Shown piece after piece: positions 27,507 through 36,571 of a stretch of 64,000 bases of DNA (within the stretch, counting starts at the first letter, position 1; every line of letters begins with the position of its first letter). Where the stretch lies: NCBI RefSeq assembly GCF_018599245.1, contig NZ_JAHEVJ010000005.1:248001-312000 (forward strand), read 5' to 3'. A program made the translations under genes and the position numbers. The stretch comes from Aliiroseovarius lamellibrachiae. GTDB taxonomy: Bacteria > Pseudomonadota > Alphaproteobacteria > Rhodobacterales > Rhodobacteraceae. The notes below the pieces were generated by a model that was not told the DNA's origin, searched no databases, and saw only the letters and a list, made by a program, of their open reading frames with translations.

Positions 27507-27944
27507 ATGCAATCGCTCAAACCCCTTTTCACCGCCCTGCTGATTTGCGGCACAGCCTTGCCCGTGGTCGCAAAAGACGTCGATAAGACCAAGCTCTGCG
27601 GCGAAGCCGAAGACCGTTATGTCGAACTGTTTGGCCACCCTTCTGCTGACGAAGAGGGCGTGACGGTTGTGACCATGTATAAATACAACTTCTGCCCAGA
27701 AGAGCTGACCGTGCCATTGGGGACAACCGTGCGCTGGGTGAATGTCGACAAACGCACCAGCCATTCGGTCATCGTGAAAGACTCAGGCGAACCGGAAAGC
27801 GACCGCGCCTTTCCCGAGGAATTCATTGAATTCACCTTTCTCACTGATGGCCCGCAAGACATCCTTTGCGGCCCACATTGGGAAACGCGAAACATGATTG
27901 GCCGCGTCACCGTGGATGCAACACTGGCGCCCCCCAAGGAATAA
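27507..27944 (+). CDS. Type 1 copper protein (cupredoxin)
   Basis: A 145-residue secreted protein: a signal peptide to about residue 22, then a plastocyanin/azurin-like fold. The copper ligands are placed as expected: His86 in TSHSVIV, then Cys121, His124 and Met130 in CGPHWETRNM. CGGAGG lies 6 bases before the ATG. Cupredoxins donate electrons to cytochrome cd1 in several denitrifiers, so this is a likely partner of NirS between the quinol-linked cytochrome and nitrite reductase. It does not match a standard nir gene name that I can recall. Confidence 0.85.
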   Translation: MQSLKPLFTALLICGTALPVVAKDVDKTKLCGEAEDRYVELFGHPSADEEGVTVVTMYKYNFCPEELTVPLGTTVRWVNVDKRTSHSVIVKDSGEPESDRAFPEEFIEFTFLTDGPQDILCGPHWETRNMIGRVTVDATLAPPKE

Positions 27945-27963
27945 GCCCCACATCGGGGCAACT
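27945..27963 (+). terminator. Weak hairpin after the cupredoxin gene
   Basis: GCCCC-acatc-GGGGC is a 5-bp GC stem starting just after the stop, with a scattered T run several bases later. A weak terminator is possible, which would fit the separate NNR-type box before nirE. Confidence 0.35.
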
Positions 27964-28058
27964 TTCGCTTTTGGGGCGCCCATTTTCCGTGCAGCCCTGT
28001 GTAATTTCACCTTTTTCACCTGTTAAATAGGTAAAGGCCGTCGGAAATCCGAAATGTC

Positions 28059-28072
28059 TTAACCTATATCAA
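28059..28072. promoter_or_regulatory. NNR/FNR-type box upstream of nirE
   Basis: TTAACCTATATCAA fits TTAAC-N4-ATCAA. If activation is at -41.5, transcription would begin near 28107, giving a leader of about 120 bases to the nirE start chosen here or about 20 to an earlier ATG at 28127. It suggests the heme d1 genes have their own regulated promoter. Confidence 0.65.
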
Positions 28073-28228
28073 GGAACGCCTGCCCACACTGATTAAGTCT
28101 GTGTGCATAACCGGCCCGGTTCCTTGATGGCTCCGTTCTCACCGCCGCCCCTCACCCCCTTGGGCGGCCGTGTCATCCCCCTGATAGGGCCCGGCTTCCA
28201 GCCATCCACAGGACGAGCGAGACCACAT

Positions 28229-28990
28229 ATGACCGGCAAAGTATTTCTCATCGGTGCAGGCCCAGGTGATCCGGAGTTGATGACCCTTAGGGCGGTGCGT
28301 CTGCTGCAAGAAGCGGATGTGGTGGTTTATGACCGGTTGGTGTCAGACGAAATCATCGCCATGGCCCCCAAAGAGGCAAAGATGATTTTCGTTGGAAAGT
28401 CGGCACATAATCACCCCGTGCCGCAAGACGAGATCAACGCCATTTTGGTGCGAGAGGCCAAAGCGGGTCACAATGTTGCACGTATCAAAGGCGGCGATCC
28501 GTTGATCTTTGGCCGTGGCTCAGAGGAGGCCGCAGATTTGCACGATGCAGGTGTGGCCACCGAATATGTGCCGGGCATCACTGCCGCCCAAGGCTCCGCC
28601 GCGATCTCGGGCATTCCATTGACCCACCGCGACCTTGCAACCGGCGTGCAATATGTCACCGGGCACCGTGCGCGCGATGAAACCTTGGACCTGGATTGGA
28701 AACGGCTCGCTGACCCAATGACCACTTTGGTGGTCTATATGGGGGTTGCCAATATCGGCCAGATTGCCGTGGGCCTGATGACCGAGGGGCTGGATCCCGC
28801 TACCCCCGTTTTTGCCATTTCCCGCGCCACCACAGAACATGAGCGCCGTATGGTTTCGACGCTTGATCACATCGCCAAAGATGCGCGCGACGCTGGGCTG
28901 AAACCGCCGACGCTCTTTATCATCGGCAAGGTCGTCTCGCTTTATGGTGCGGATGCGCAAACCACCAATCAGGTCAAAGCACATGGCTAA
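28229..28990 (+). CDS. nirE: Uroporphyrinogen-III C-methyltransferase (NirE)
   Basis: A 253-residue SAM-dependent methyltransferase making precorrin-2 from uroporphyrinogen III, the branch point to siroheme and heme d1. VFLIGAGPGDPELMTLRA at the start, VVVYDRLVS, KGGDPLIFGRGSEEA and VPGITAAQGSAA are SUMT signatures. The ATG at 28229 gives a normal CobA-type N-terminus. An in-frame ATG at 28127 would add 34 residues rich in Pro and Gly, and the position of the NNR box makes it worth considering. Its stop overlaps nirC. Confidence 0.93.
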   Translation: MTGKVFLIGAGPGDPELMTLRAVRLLQEADVVVYDRLVSDEIIAMAPKEAKMIFVGKSAHNHPVPQDEINAILVREAKAGHNVARIKGGDPLIFGRGSEEAADLHDAGVATEYVPGITAAQGSAAISGIPLTHRDLATGVQYVTGHRARDETLDLDWKRLADPMTTLVVYMGVANIGQIAVGLMTEGLDPATPVFAISRATTEHERRMVSTLDHIAKDARDAGLKPPTLFIIGKVVSLYGADAQTTNQVKAHG

Positions 28991-29321
28991 GACACGGGCA
29001 GTCCTCACCCAATTGTCCGTTGTCGCGGCTGTGTCGTTGGCGCATGTATCTGCCGTTTTTGCAGATGCTCCGCCACTGGATCCCGACGCGCTGAAGCGCC
29101 TTGTGCATCAAGACTGCGGGTCTTGCCACGGATTGACCCTAAAGGGCGGATTAGGGCCTGATATTCGCCCTGAAACGCTCAATCATTTCGACGCTGAGAC
29201 ACTGGAGTTGATGATCCTTGATGGGATCCCCGACACCGCAATGCCCCCATGGCGCCCCTTGATCACCCAAGAAGAGGCGCGCTGGATTGCCGACTATTTA
29301 CTGACAGGAGATGCGCCATGA
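28983..29321 (+). CDS. nirC: Monoheme c-type cytochrome NirC
   Basis: A 112-residue secreted cytochrome with a signal peptide to about residue 28, one heme site (CGSCHG) and an axial Met in DTAMPPW. In denitrifiers NirC can donate electrons to cytochrome cd1 and is needed for its maturation. It overlaps nirE by 8 bases, and nirF begins in its stop codon. Confidence 0.9.
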   Translation: MAKTRAVLTQLSVVAAVSLAHVSAVFADAPPLDPDALKRLVHQDCGSCHGLTLKGGLGPDIRPETLNHFDAETLELMILDGIPDTAMPPWRPLITQEEARWIADYLLTGDAP

Positions 29322-30472
29322 AACCGTTCCGCGCCGCAGTTGCCCTTTCCCTTTTGCTCACCACCACCGCCCTTGCTGACACCAAAACCATCGCCACGGG
29401 CGACCTTGGTTTGGTCATTGAACGCGCCCACGGCTCGGTGCTGTTGGTGGATCAATCTGACCGCGCCGCCCTGGCCCGGATCGAAGGATTGGGTGATCTG
29501 TCCCATGCCTCCATCGTCTACTCTTCAGACGAGCGTTACGCCTATGTGTTTGGCCGCGACGGCGGATTGACCAAGGTCGACATCGTGGGACGCAAAATCG
29601 CAAATCGCGTGGTGCAGGCGGGCAATTCCATCGGCGGCGCAATCTCGGATGATGGCGAGCTGGTCGCCGTTTCAAACTATGAACCCGGCGGTGTGAAAAT
29701 CTTTAATGCCGACACATTAGAGCTGGTCTTGGACCTGCCCACCGGGTCCAAAACCATCGGCTTGGTCGACGCACCGGGGCGTAAATTCGTGTTCACAATG
29801 TGGGACACCGGCGAGACGTGGATCGCCGATATGTCCGCCGCTGAGCCCAAAATCACCAAGATCCCAAACATGGGCAAGAACCCCTATGATGCGCTGATCA
29901 CCGCAAATGGTCGCACCTATATCACTGGGTTGTTTGGCGAAGATGGGCTGACGGCGCTTGATCTGTGGGACGAGACACCGGAGCCGATCCGTGTGTTGCC
30001 TCACTATGGTCGTGGGCAAGAGGAGATGCCGGTTTACAAAATGCCCCACCTTGAGGGTTGGGCAGATACCGGAAGCGATTTTGTACTGCCTTCTGTGGGC
30101 CATCACGAGGTGCTTTGGATCGACGCGAACACACTTGAGGAAACAGGTCGCACCAAAACTTATGGTCAGCCCGTTTTTGCCATGGCCCGCCCGGATGGGC
30201 GGCAGGTTTGGGTGAATTTCGCCCATCCGCTGAACGATACCATCCAAGTGATCGACACGGTCACGAAAGAGATCATCCACGAATTCAAACCTGGCCCGGC
30301 CGTGCTTCATATGGAATTCACACCCCGCGGGCATGAAATTTGGATCTCGGTGCGCGATGAGAACAAAGTCAAAATTTATGACACCCAGACGTTTGAATTC
30401 TTACGGGAAATTGATGCGGACAGCCCGTCGGGCATCTTTTTCACCGCGCGTGCGCATCGCACGGGGCTTTGA
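29318..30472 (+). CDS. nirF: Heme d1 biosynthesis protein NirF
   Basis: A 384-residue protein with a Sec signal peptide (to about residue 21) and a propeller like the d1 domain of NirS but without the c-heme domain. NirF is required for a late periplasmic step in heme d1 formation; its exact chemistry is debated. It starts in an ATGA overlap with nirC. Confidence 0.93.
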   Translation: MKPFRAAVALSLLLTTTALADTKTIATGDLGLVIERAHGSVLLVDQSDRAALARIEGLGDLSHASIVYSSDERYAYVFGRDGGLTKVDIVGRKIANRVVQAGNSIGGAISDDGELVAVSNYEPGGVKIFNADTLELVLDLPTGSKTIGLVDAPGRKFVFTMWDTGETWIADMSAAEPKITKIPNMGKNPYDALITANGRTYITGLFGEDGLTALDLWDETPEPIRVLPHYGRGQEEMPVYKMPHLEGWADTGSDFVLPSVGHHEVLWIDANTLEETGRTKTYGQPVFAMARPDGRQVWVNFAHPLNDTIQVIDTVTKEIIHEFKPGPAVLHMEFTPRGHEIWISVRDENKVKIYDTQTFEFLREIDADSPSGIFFTARAHRTGL

Positions 30473-30475
30473 TCC

Positions 30476-31492
30476 GTGGAACAGATTTCGGACCCTATTG
30501 ACCGCGCCTTGTTGGACGGTTGGCAACGTGATTTTCCGATCACATCCCATCCGTTTCACCCAATCGCACACGCGCTTGGCATCCCAGAAGACGAGGTTCT
30601 GGCCCGGCTGACCCGGTTGAAAGACGACGGTCAGATCAGCCGTTTGGGCGCGACCTGTGCGCCAAATACCGTGTCGGCCTCGACGCTCGCGGCCGTTGCC
30701 GCCCCTAAAGGGCGCATCGAAGAGGTGGCTGCTATCATCGGCGCGGAGCCCGGCGTGAACCACAGTTACCTGCGTGAAGATCACTGGAACCTTTGGTTTG
30801 TGATGACCGGCCCAGATCGCGCCTATGTGGACGCCGCACTCGCCCGGATCAGCGAGAATACAGGCCTGCGCGTGTTGGATTTACGCCTGATGCGCCCCTT
30901 TAACATCGACCTTGGATTTCGCCTGACAGGGGAAGGCCACGCCATGCCACCGCCCCGCAGGGTGGACCATTCGGTTTTGATGCAAGGTGACAAGGAAATC
31001 CTGTCGGTTCTCAGCGACGGCATGCCAATCACCGCCACCCCATACGCCCAAATCGCTGCCGGTTTGGGGCGGGATGAAGGTGACATTTTAAACCGGGTCA
31101 AACGGCTAGGTGATGCGGGTCTGATCACTCGCCTTGGCGTGATTGTCCGCCACCGCAAACTTGGCTGGACCTCAAACGCAATGGTCGTTTGGGATGTGGC
31201 TGAAGATCAGATCGCCAGCATCGGACCAAAACTGGCCGCCCAAAAAGGGGTGACGCTGTGTTATGAACGCCGCCCTGTCGCGGATGTCTGGCCTTACCGG
31301 CTTTACACCATGTTCCATTCGCAAAGTCGCGAGGCGGCGCATGAGAATATCGACGCCGCCGCGGCCCTTCCGGAACTCGCGGGGGTGTCCAAGAAAATCT
31401 TGTTTTCCACCCGTTGCTTCAAACAACGCGGGGCGATGATTTCTGGCGCCAGCCCAACGCCAAAAGCCAAAACATCGGAGGTGTCCTTATGA
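30476..31492 (+). CDS. nirDL: Siroheme decarboxylase NirDL (fused)
   Basis: A 338-residue fusion of two Lrp/AsnC-like halves, NirD (about 1-165) and NirL (about 175-330). Each half begins with a degenerate helix-turn-helix and carries an AsnC-like core. With NirG and NirH it decarboxylates siroheme to 12,18-didecarboxysiroheme. The start is GTG at 30476, 3 bases after nirF ends. The fused form is as in Paracoccus. Despite the fold it is an enzyme, not a regulator. Confidence 0.9.
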   Translation: MEQISDPIDRALLDGWQRDFPITSHPFHPIAHALGIPEDEVLARLTRLKDDGQISRLGATCAPNTVSASTLAAVAAPKGRIEEVAAIIGAEPGVNHSYLREDHWNLWFVMTGPDRAYVDAALARISENTGLRVLDLRLMRPFNIDLGFRLTGEGHAMPPPRRVDHSVLMQGDKEILSVLSDGMPITATPYAQIAAGLGRDEGDILNRVKRLGDAGLITRLGVIVRHRKLGWTSNAMVVWDVAEDQIASIGPKLAAQKGVTLCYERRPVADVWPYRLYTMFHSQSREAAHENIDAAAALPELAGVSKKILFSTRCFKQRGAMISGASPTPKAKTSEVSL

Positions 31493-31938
31493 CTTTGGAC
31501 GCAATTGATCGCCAGATCATCAACCGCCTGCAAGACGACCTGCCGCGTATTTCGCGCCCCTTTGCGCCGCTCGCGGACGAGCTGGGGATCAGCGAAGAGG
31601 TATTGTTGGAGCGCATCAAAACCCTGCGCGAAAATGGTGTTCTGACCCGATTTGGGCCCTTTTTTGACGCCGCCGCCATGGGGGGCGCCTTTTGCCTCTG
31701 CGCGATGGAGGTGCCTGCCGAAAAATTTGAGGCCACCGTGACAAAAGTCAATGCACACGACGAAGTCGCGCATAATTATGAACGTGAGCATCAATTGAAC
31801 ATGTGGTTCGTTTTGGCCTGTGAAACGCCCGAAGGAATTGCACAGACAGCTGAAGCGATCGAAGCGGAAACCGGCATGAAAGTGCATCAGTTTCCCAAAC
31901 TGCAAGAGTTCTATATCGGGTTCCGGGTGGCCGCATGA
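31489..31938 (+). CDS. nirG: Siroheme decarboxylase subunit NirG
   Basis: A 149-residue Lrp/AsnC-fold protein (MTLDAIDRQIINRLQDDLPRI, later VAHNYEREHQLNMWFVL). The NYEREHxxNMWF stretch is typical of the G-type subunit. It starts in an ATGA overlap with nirDL and ends in one with nirH, so the complex subunits are translationally coupled. Confidence 0.88.
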   Translation: MTLDAIDRQIINRLQDDLPRISRPFAPLADELGISEEVLLERIKTLRENGVLTRFGPFFDAAAMGGAFCLCAMEVPAEKFEATVTKVNAHDEVAHNYEREHQLNMWFVLACETPEGIAQTAEAIEAETGMKVHQFPKLQEFYIGFRVAA

Positions 31939-32420
31939 GCATCGACGACACAGACCGCGCAATCATCGAAGCGACGCAAGCTGGCCTACCATTGGTGCCC
32001 GCGCCCTATGCCGCTTTGGCGGCTGAGTTGGGGTTGGATGAACACACCGTGATGACCCGATTTGAGGCGATGAAAGACAGCGGCGTGATCCGCCGCATCG
32101 CCGCCGCCCCAAACCATTACAAACTGGGCATGACCGCAAATGGGATGAGCGTTTGGGATGTTGAAGATGATCAACTGACAGACCTTGGCACCAAAATCGG
32201 CGCACTTCCCTATGTGACGCACTGCTATGAACGGCCCCGTGCCCTGCCCGCCTGGCCCTATAATTTATTTGCCATGATCCATGGCAGCTCATCGGATGAG
32301 GTTGAAGAAAAACGCGCCGAAATCACCGCCATTCTGGGCGATGCGCTGCGCGCGAAAGACATCCTCTATTCCACACGGATTTTGAAAAAGACGGGGCTGC
32401 GGCTCCGCAAACGGGGGTGA
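31935..32420 (+). CDS. nirH: Siroheme decarboxylase subunit NirH
   Basis: A 161-residue Lrp/AsnC-fold protein with an N-terminal [18 protein letters not shown] and a [21 protein letters not shown] core, shared with the L-half of NirDL. It completes the NirDLGH set. nirJ follows 4 bases later. Confidence 0.88.
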   Translation: MSIDDTDRAIIEATQAGLPLVPAPYAALAAELGLDEHTVMTRFEAMKDSGVIRRIAAAPNHYKLGMTANGMSVWDVEDDQLTDLGTKIGALPYVTHCYERPRALPAWPYNLFAMIHGSSSDEVEEKRAEITAILGDALRAKDILYSTRILKKTGLRLRKRG

Positions 32421-32424
32421 TGCG

Positions 32425-33639
32425 ATGTTCCGCCTGACCGAATATATGAACCAACTTGTGAACCCGACCCCTGTGCGCGTGCGCCGCGGCGAAGGCCCGG
32501 TGAAACCGGTGGTGATCTGGAACCTGACACGGCGCTGTAACCTGCGGTGCCGCCATTGCTATACCGTGTCGGCGGATGTGGATTTTCCTGGCGAGCTGAC
32601 CGAAGAACAGGCGATGAATACGCTTGAGGATCTTGGGGAATTCAAGGTGCCCGCGCTGATCTTGTCCGGCGGTGAGCCCTTGGATTGCAAATACATGTTT
32701 CCGCTGGCGGAACGTGCGCGCAAGCTAACGCGCGTGTTGGCGCTGTCCACCAATGGCACCAAAATTCATGGCGACACGGCGGATAAAGTGGCCGACATTG
32801 GGTTCAACTATGTGGGCATTTCCATCGACGGGATCGGCAAAACCAACGATTGGTTTCGCGGTGTGGATGGCGCGTTTGAAGATGCGCTTCGCGGTGTGCG
32901 CGAGCTGAAAAAGCGCGATGTGAAGGTTGGGTTGCGGTTCTGCCTGACCGAAGGCACACAGCACCATTTGCCCGACCTTCTTAAGCTTTGTGACGATGAA
33001 GGCGTGGATAAGTTTTACCTCAGCCACCTTGTGTATGCCGGTCGGGGCGACAAGCACCGCGGCGAAGATGCTGAACATTTACGCACCCGTAAGGGGTTGG
33101 ATCTGTTGTTGGATCGCGCGTGGACGGCCGCATCTGAAGACAAGCCACTGGACATTGTGACCGGGAACAATGACGCGGATGCCGGTTATTTTCTGCAATG
33201 GGCAGAAGAGCGGTTTGACGCGGATAAGGTGGCCCATCTGCGCACACATCTGGCGGCGTGGGGCGGAAACTCCTCGGGTCTGGGCGTGGCCAATATCGAC
33301 TATCTTGGCAAGGTTCACCCCGACACCTATTGGTCCGATTACACCGTCGGCAATGTGAAAACCGATAAGTTTTCTGACCTGTGGACGGGCGATGATAAAA
33401 TGCTCGCGACCCTGCGCACCCGGCCCCGCCCCCTGAAAGGGCGCTGTGGGGCGTGCAAGATCAAGGATATCTGTGGTGGCAACACGCGCATTCGCGCGCT
33501 GCAAGTCACCGGCGATCCCTGGGCCGAAGATCCCGCCTGTTACCTTACAAACGCCGAGATTGGATTGGCGGATGCCGATCGTCTTGAAACCACCCCTTTC
33601 CGAGGCAAAAGCAATGACCCGAAACATGAGTTTTTCTAA
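32425..33639 (+). CDS. nirJ: Radical SAM heme d1 synthase NirJ
   Basis: A 404-residue radical SAM enzyme. The CxxxCxxC cluster site is CNLRCRHC near residue 36, and a C-terminal SPASM-like motif ([12 protein letters not shown]) can hold a second cluster. NirJ removes the propionates of didecarboxysiroheme and introduces the two oxo groups' precursors. LILSGGEPL and LSTNGT are further radical SAM marks. nirN begins inside its last nine codons. Confidence 0.95.
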   Translation: MFRLTEYMNQLVNPTPVRVRRGEGPVKPVVIWNLTRRCNLRCRHCYTVSADVDFPGELTEEQAMNTLEDLGEFKVPALILSGGEPLDCKYMFPLAERARKLTRVLALSTNGTKIHGDTADKVADIGFNYVGISIDGIGKTNDWFRGVDGAFEDALRGVRELKKRDVKVGLRFCLTEGTQHHLPDLLKLCDDEGVDKFYLSHLVYAGRGDKHRGEDAEHLRTRKGLDLLLDRAWTAASEDKPLDIVTGNNDADAGYFLQWAEERFDADKVAHLRTHLAAWGGNSSGLGVANIDYLGKVHPDTYWSDYTVGNVKTDKFSDLWTGDDKMLATLRTRPRPLKGRCGACKIKDICGGNTRIRALQVTGDPWAEDPACYLTNAEIGLADADRLETTPFRGKSNDPKHEFF

Positions 33640-35188
33640 GCGCACCCGCAGTCTTTTGGTGGGGTTTGGTGCGATGGCGCTAAGCTTATCCACCGGTTTT
33701 GCTGATCCGCGCGCGGATTATCTGGAACATTGCGCCGATTGCCATTTGGAAAACCGATTAGGGGCCAATGGCCCAGCGCTGATCCCTGAAACGTTAAAAC
33801 GGATGCGCGGCCCAAAGATCGAAGAGGTGATCCGCGATGGCCGTGTTGCCACGCAGATGCCCAGCTATCGCGAAGAGTTGACGGATCAGGCGATTTCTGA
33901 GCTTGCCGCCTATCTGAAAACGCCGCTGGAAACCGTTCCGCCTTGGGGTGAAGAAGAGATCATGGCCAGCCGCGTGTTGGATGAGGATTATGTCGCGGCC
34001 GATGCGCCGATCTGGTCGTCTGACCCAATGAACATCACGCTTGTTGTGGAAACCGGCGACCACCATGTGTCTGTGCTGGACGGCGATACATTCGAAGTGC
34101 TTGACCGATTTGCCACACCGTTTGCGGTGCATGGCGGGCCGAAGTTCAGCCCCGATGGGCGCTATGTCTTCATCATGTCGCGCGATGGCTGGGTGCAGAA
34201 ATATGACATCTGGTCGTTGAAACAGGTGGGCCGCGTCCGGGCCGGTTTGAACAGTCGCAACATCGCGATGAGTGGTGATGGCAATTGGTTGGCGGTGGCA
34301 AATTATCTTCCGAATTCGTTGACCATTCTATCGACCAAGGATTTATCCGTGGCTGAAGTCCACGAGGTCGTCGGCAAAAACGGCAAACCCAGCCGCGTGT
34401 CTGCGGTGTATCAAGCCCCCCCCCGCGAAAGCTTTGTTTTGGCGTTGAAAGACGTGCCTGAGATTTGGGAAGTCTCTTACAGCAAACACCCGGATCTCGG
34501 GATTTTTGCGGGCGGTTTGGCGCATGATTGGAGAATCGAAGGGCCTATTGCGCAGGACACGCCTTTTCCAATCCGCAAAATCACCACGCCCGATTTTCTG
34601 GACGATTTCTTCTTTGACCAAACGTATGAATATGTGATGGGCGCCTCGCGCGCGGGCACCGGTGGTTTGGTCATTGATCTGGTGATCGGTCAGAAAGTGG
34701 CCGATCTTGATTTGCCCGGCATGCCGCATTTGGGGTCTGGCATCACATGGAAACGGGGTGACAGCACCGTCATGGCGACGCCGCATTTGCAAGATGGCAC
34801 AGTGTCGGTGATTGATATGAACAGCTGGGAAACGGTGAAAAAGATCACCACCGAAGGGCCCGGTTTCTTTATGCGCAGCCATGAGAACTCGCCTTACGTC
34901 TGGGCGGATGTGTTTTTTGGTCCGAACAAAGATGCGATGCACATCATCGACAAACAAACCCTTGAGATCGTCAAAACCTTGCGGCCGGTGCCGGGGGCGA
35001 CTGTGGCGCATGTTGAGTTCACAAAAGATGGCCGCTATGCGCTGGTATCTGTCTGGGAAGATGACGGCGAAGTATTGGTATATGATGCGAAGACGCTTGA
35101 GATAGTCAAACGGCTGCCCATGCGCAAACCTTCAGGGAAATATAATGTCTGGAACAAAATCACCTTCTCTGAAGGCACAAGCCATTAA
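33614..35188 (+). CDS. nirN: Dihydro-heme d1 dehydrogenase NirN
   Basis: A 524-residue homologue of NirS: signal peptide (to about residue 29), a c-heme domain with CADCH near residue 40, and a d1-type propeller ending in SGKYNVWNK. NirN oxidises dihydro-heme d1 to the final cofactor. It is longer than NirC/NirF and lacks the N-terminal arm of NirS. GAGG precedes the ATG by 8 bases; a second ATG four codons later is possible. It overlaps nirJ by 26 bases and the chelatase by 44. Confidence 0.92.
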   Translation: MTRNMSFSKRTRSLLVGFGAMALSLSTGFADPRADYLEHCADCHLENRLGANGPALIPETLKRMRGPKIEEVIRDGRVATQMPSYREELTDQAISELAAYLKTPLETVPPWGEEEIMASRVLDEDYVAADAPIWSSDPMNITLVVETGDHHVSVLDGDTFEVLDRFATPFAVHGGPKFSPDGRYVFIMSRDGWVQKYDIWSLKQVGRVRAGLNSRNIAMSGDGNWLAVANYLPNSLTILSTKDLSVAEVHEVVGKNGKPSRVSAVYQAPPRESFVLALKDVPEIWEVSYSKHPDLGIFAGGLAHDWRIEGPIAQDTPFPIRKITTPDFLDDFFFDQTYEYVMGASRAGTGGLVIDLVIGQKVADLDLPGMPHLGSGITWKRGDSTVMATPHLQDGTVSVIDMNSWETVKKITTEGPGFFMRSHENSPYVWADVFFGPNKDAMHIIDKQTLEIVKTLRPVPGATVAHVEFTKDGRYALVSVWEDDGEVLVYDAKTLEIVKRLPMRKPSGKYNVWNKITFSEGTSH

Positions 35189-35921
35189 TACAGGCCAATC
35201 CCCGATTGAGGCACTGATCGTATCACATGGTCAGCCCTCGGACCCGGAGCCGGCAGAGGCCATTTTGGCGCGTTACACTGCGGGGATACAGGCGGATATT
35301 CCAGATCATGTGATTGAATCTGCGACGCTGGCCGCCCCGGGCCGATTGGAAAAACAATTAGACCGGCTGGTCGATGGAGGGGTGATTTACCCGTTGTTCA
35401 TGGCCGATGGTTGGTTTGTTCGCACCGCGTTGATCAAGCGGATCAGCGGCGCATCGTTGGATACTGTGGTGGCGGTGATGCCCCCCTTTGGGCTGGATGT
35501 GGCGTTGCCCGGCATTGTCGCTCGCAACATCACCGAAACGCTTTCAGCCACATTTGGGGTAAACGCCCAGCCAAATTTGCTGGTGGCAGCCCATGGATCC
35601 GCCCACGGAACAGCCCCCGCAGCCTCCGCACTGCTTTTTGCTGAAAGGCTGCGCAAAGAACTGCCCGGCGTGCCGATTGACGTTGGGTTTATCGAACAAG
35701 ATCCAAGTTTGGGTGACGTGGCCGCAACGATGGCGGTGCAAACAATCTGTCTGCCATTTTTCGCCATGCCAGGCGAACATGTCCGCCTCGATATCCCGGC
35801 AGCTCTGAAACAGGGTGGGTTTTCTGGCCCGGTTTTGCCCCCTGTCAGCCAGTTGGACGGCGCGGCTAAAATCATTTCAAATGCTCTGTCGCGGGCATTG
35901 AACAGGCGCCAAACGAGCTGA
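35145..35921 (+). CDS. CbiX-type sirohydrochlorin chelatase
   Basis: A 258-residue protein with two CbiX/SirB-like halves: LIVSHGQPSDPEPAE at the start and LLVAAHGSAHG in the middle, each with the His of the chelatase metal site. AGGGA lies 6 bases before the ATG, inside the 3' end of nirN. At the end of a heme d1 operon, ferrochelation of sirohydrochlorin to siroheme, the NirDLGH substrate, is the natural role. A precorrin-2 dehydrogenase is not in the window. Cobalt insertion cannot be excluded. Confidence 0.8.
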   Translation: MSGTKSPSLKAQAINTGQSPIEALIVSHGQPSDPEPAEAILARYTAGIQADIPDHVIESATLAAPGRLEKQLDRLVDGGVIYPLFMADGWFVRTALIKRISGASLDTVVAVMPPFGLDVALPGIVARNITETLSATFGVNAQPNLLVAAHGSAHGTAPAASALLFAERLRKELPGVPIDVGFIEQDPSLGDVAATMAVQTICLPFFAMPGEHVRLDIPAALKQGGFSGPVLPPVSQLDGAAKIISNALSRALNRRQTS

Positions 35922-36070
35922 TTTTGGTTGCCCAAAGCGTTTCGGGATAAACTTTCCATATGGGTTTGTTTCGAAACACCCGCAACAATTGTCGTGTCTT
36001 ATCACGGTCCGGTGGACCCGCTTTAAACGGCATACAGCCATCGGGGCGCCCCCCCACCACAACCGAGTGC

Positions 36071-36571
36071 TTAAGTGGGGTAATGGAAATCCTGCACCAT
36101 TTCCCAGATGTCACGATTGATCTGCGAGAGCGTGCCAATCGCGCTTTCGATATCTGACAAGACCGTCTCGTCAATTTCGTTTGTCTGCCCCATCCGAATG
36201 TCGTGTTTACGGTCTGCGATCCGCATTAAGATCGTGCGCGGATTGCCACCATCTGGATCGAACGCATAGATGCAATGATTGAACCGGTTGCGCAGCCCAC
36301 CAAGCTTTTTGATCTTCGCGGTGACTTCTAGAATGCGGACATGTTCATCCCGGCCGCGCCGATCCATTTTCGCCAGACGTTCAACCAGATCCAAACGCGC
36401 CCGGCTGGTATTCAGCGTGAGAAAGATCACCGTTGCGGTTTCTTTATCGGTCCCGCACAGCCCAGCCAAAAGGTGGATCAACAAGCTTTCCGTGTTGGTC
36501 CAGGCATAATTCAATTTACCGACCCGCAAGAGCAAATCGTCCAAGGCGATGGGGTGCCCCTGCGCAGTCAT
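36071..36571 (-). CDS. Small helical protein with RNxxNH motif, cotranscribed with luxR
   Basis: A 166-residue, mostly helical protein of unknown function. LGGLRNRFNHCIYAFD has an Arg-N-x-x-N-His arrangement that resembles the R-x4-6-H motif of HEPN proteins, and the surrounding helices are compatible with that fold. The gene starts in an ATGA overlap with the LuxR regulator, so the two are translated together. Whether it is a nuclease, an adaptor or a structural relative only is open. Confidence 0.65.
   Translation of the reverse strand: MTAQGHPIALDDLLLRVGKLNYAWTNTESLLIHLLAGLCGTDKETATVIFLTLNTSRARLDLVERLAKMDRRGRDEHVRILEVTAKIKKLGGLRNRFNHCIYAFDPDGGNPRTILMRIADRKHDIRMGQTNEIDETVLSDIESAIGTLSQINRDIWEMVQDFHYPT

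Noticed and set aside
28103-28228. Longer NirE starting at GTG 28103
   Set aside because: The added residues are not SUMT-like and the GTG would fall at or before the predicted transcript start; only the ATG at 28127 remains a serious alternative.
30476-32420. Three Lrp/AsnC transcriptional regulators
   Set aside because: In a nir operon between nirF and nirJ these are NirDL, NirG and NirH, the siroheme decarboxylase subunits, despite their AsnC fold.
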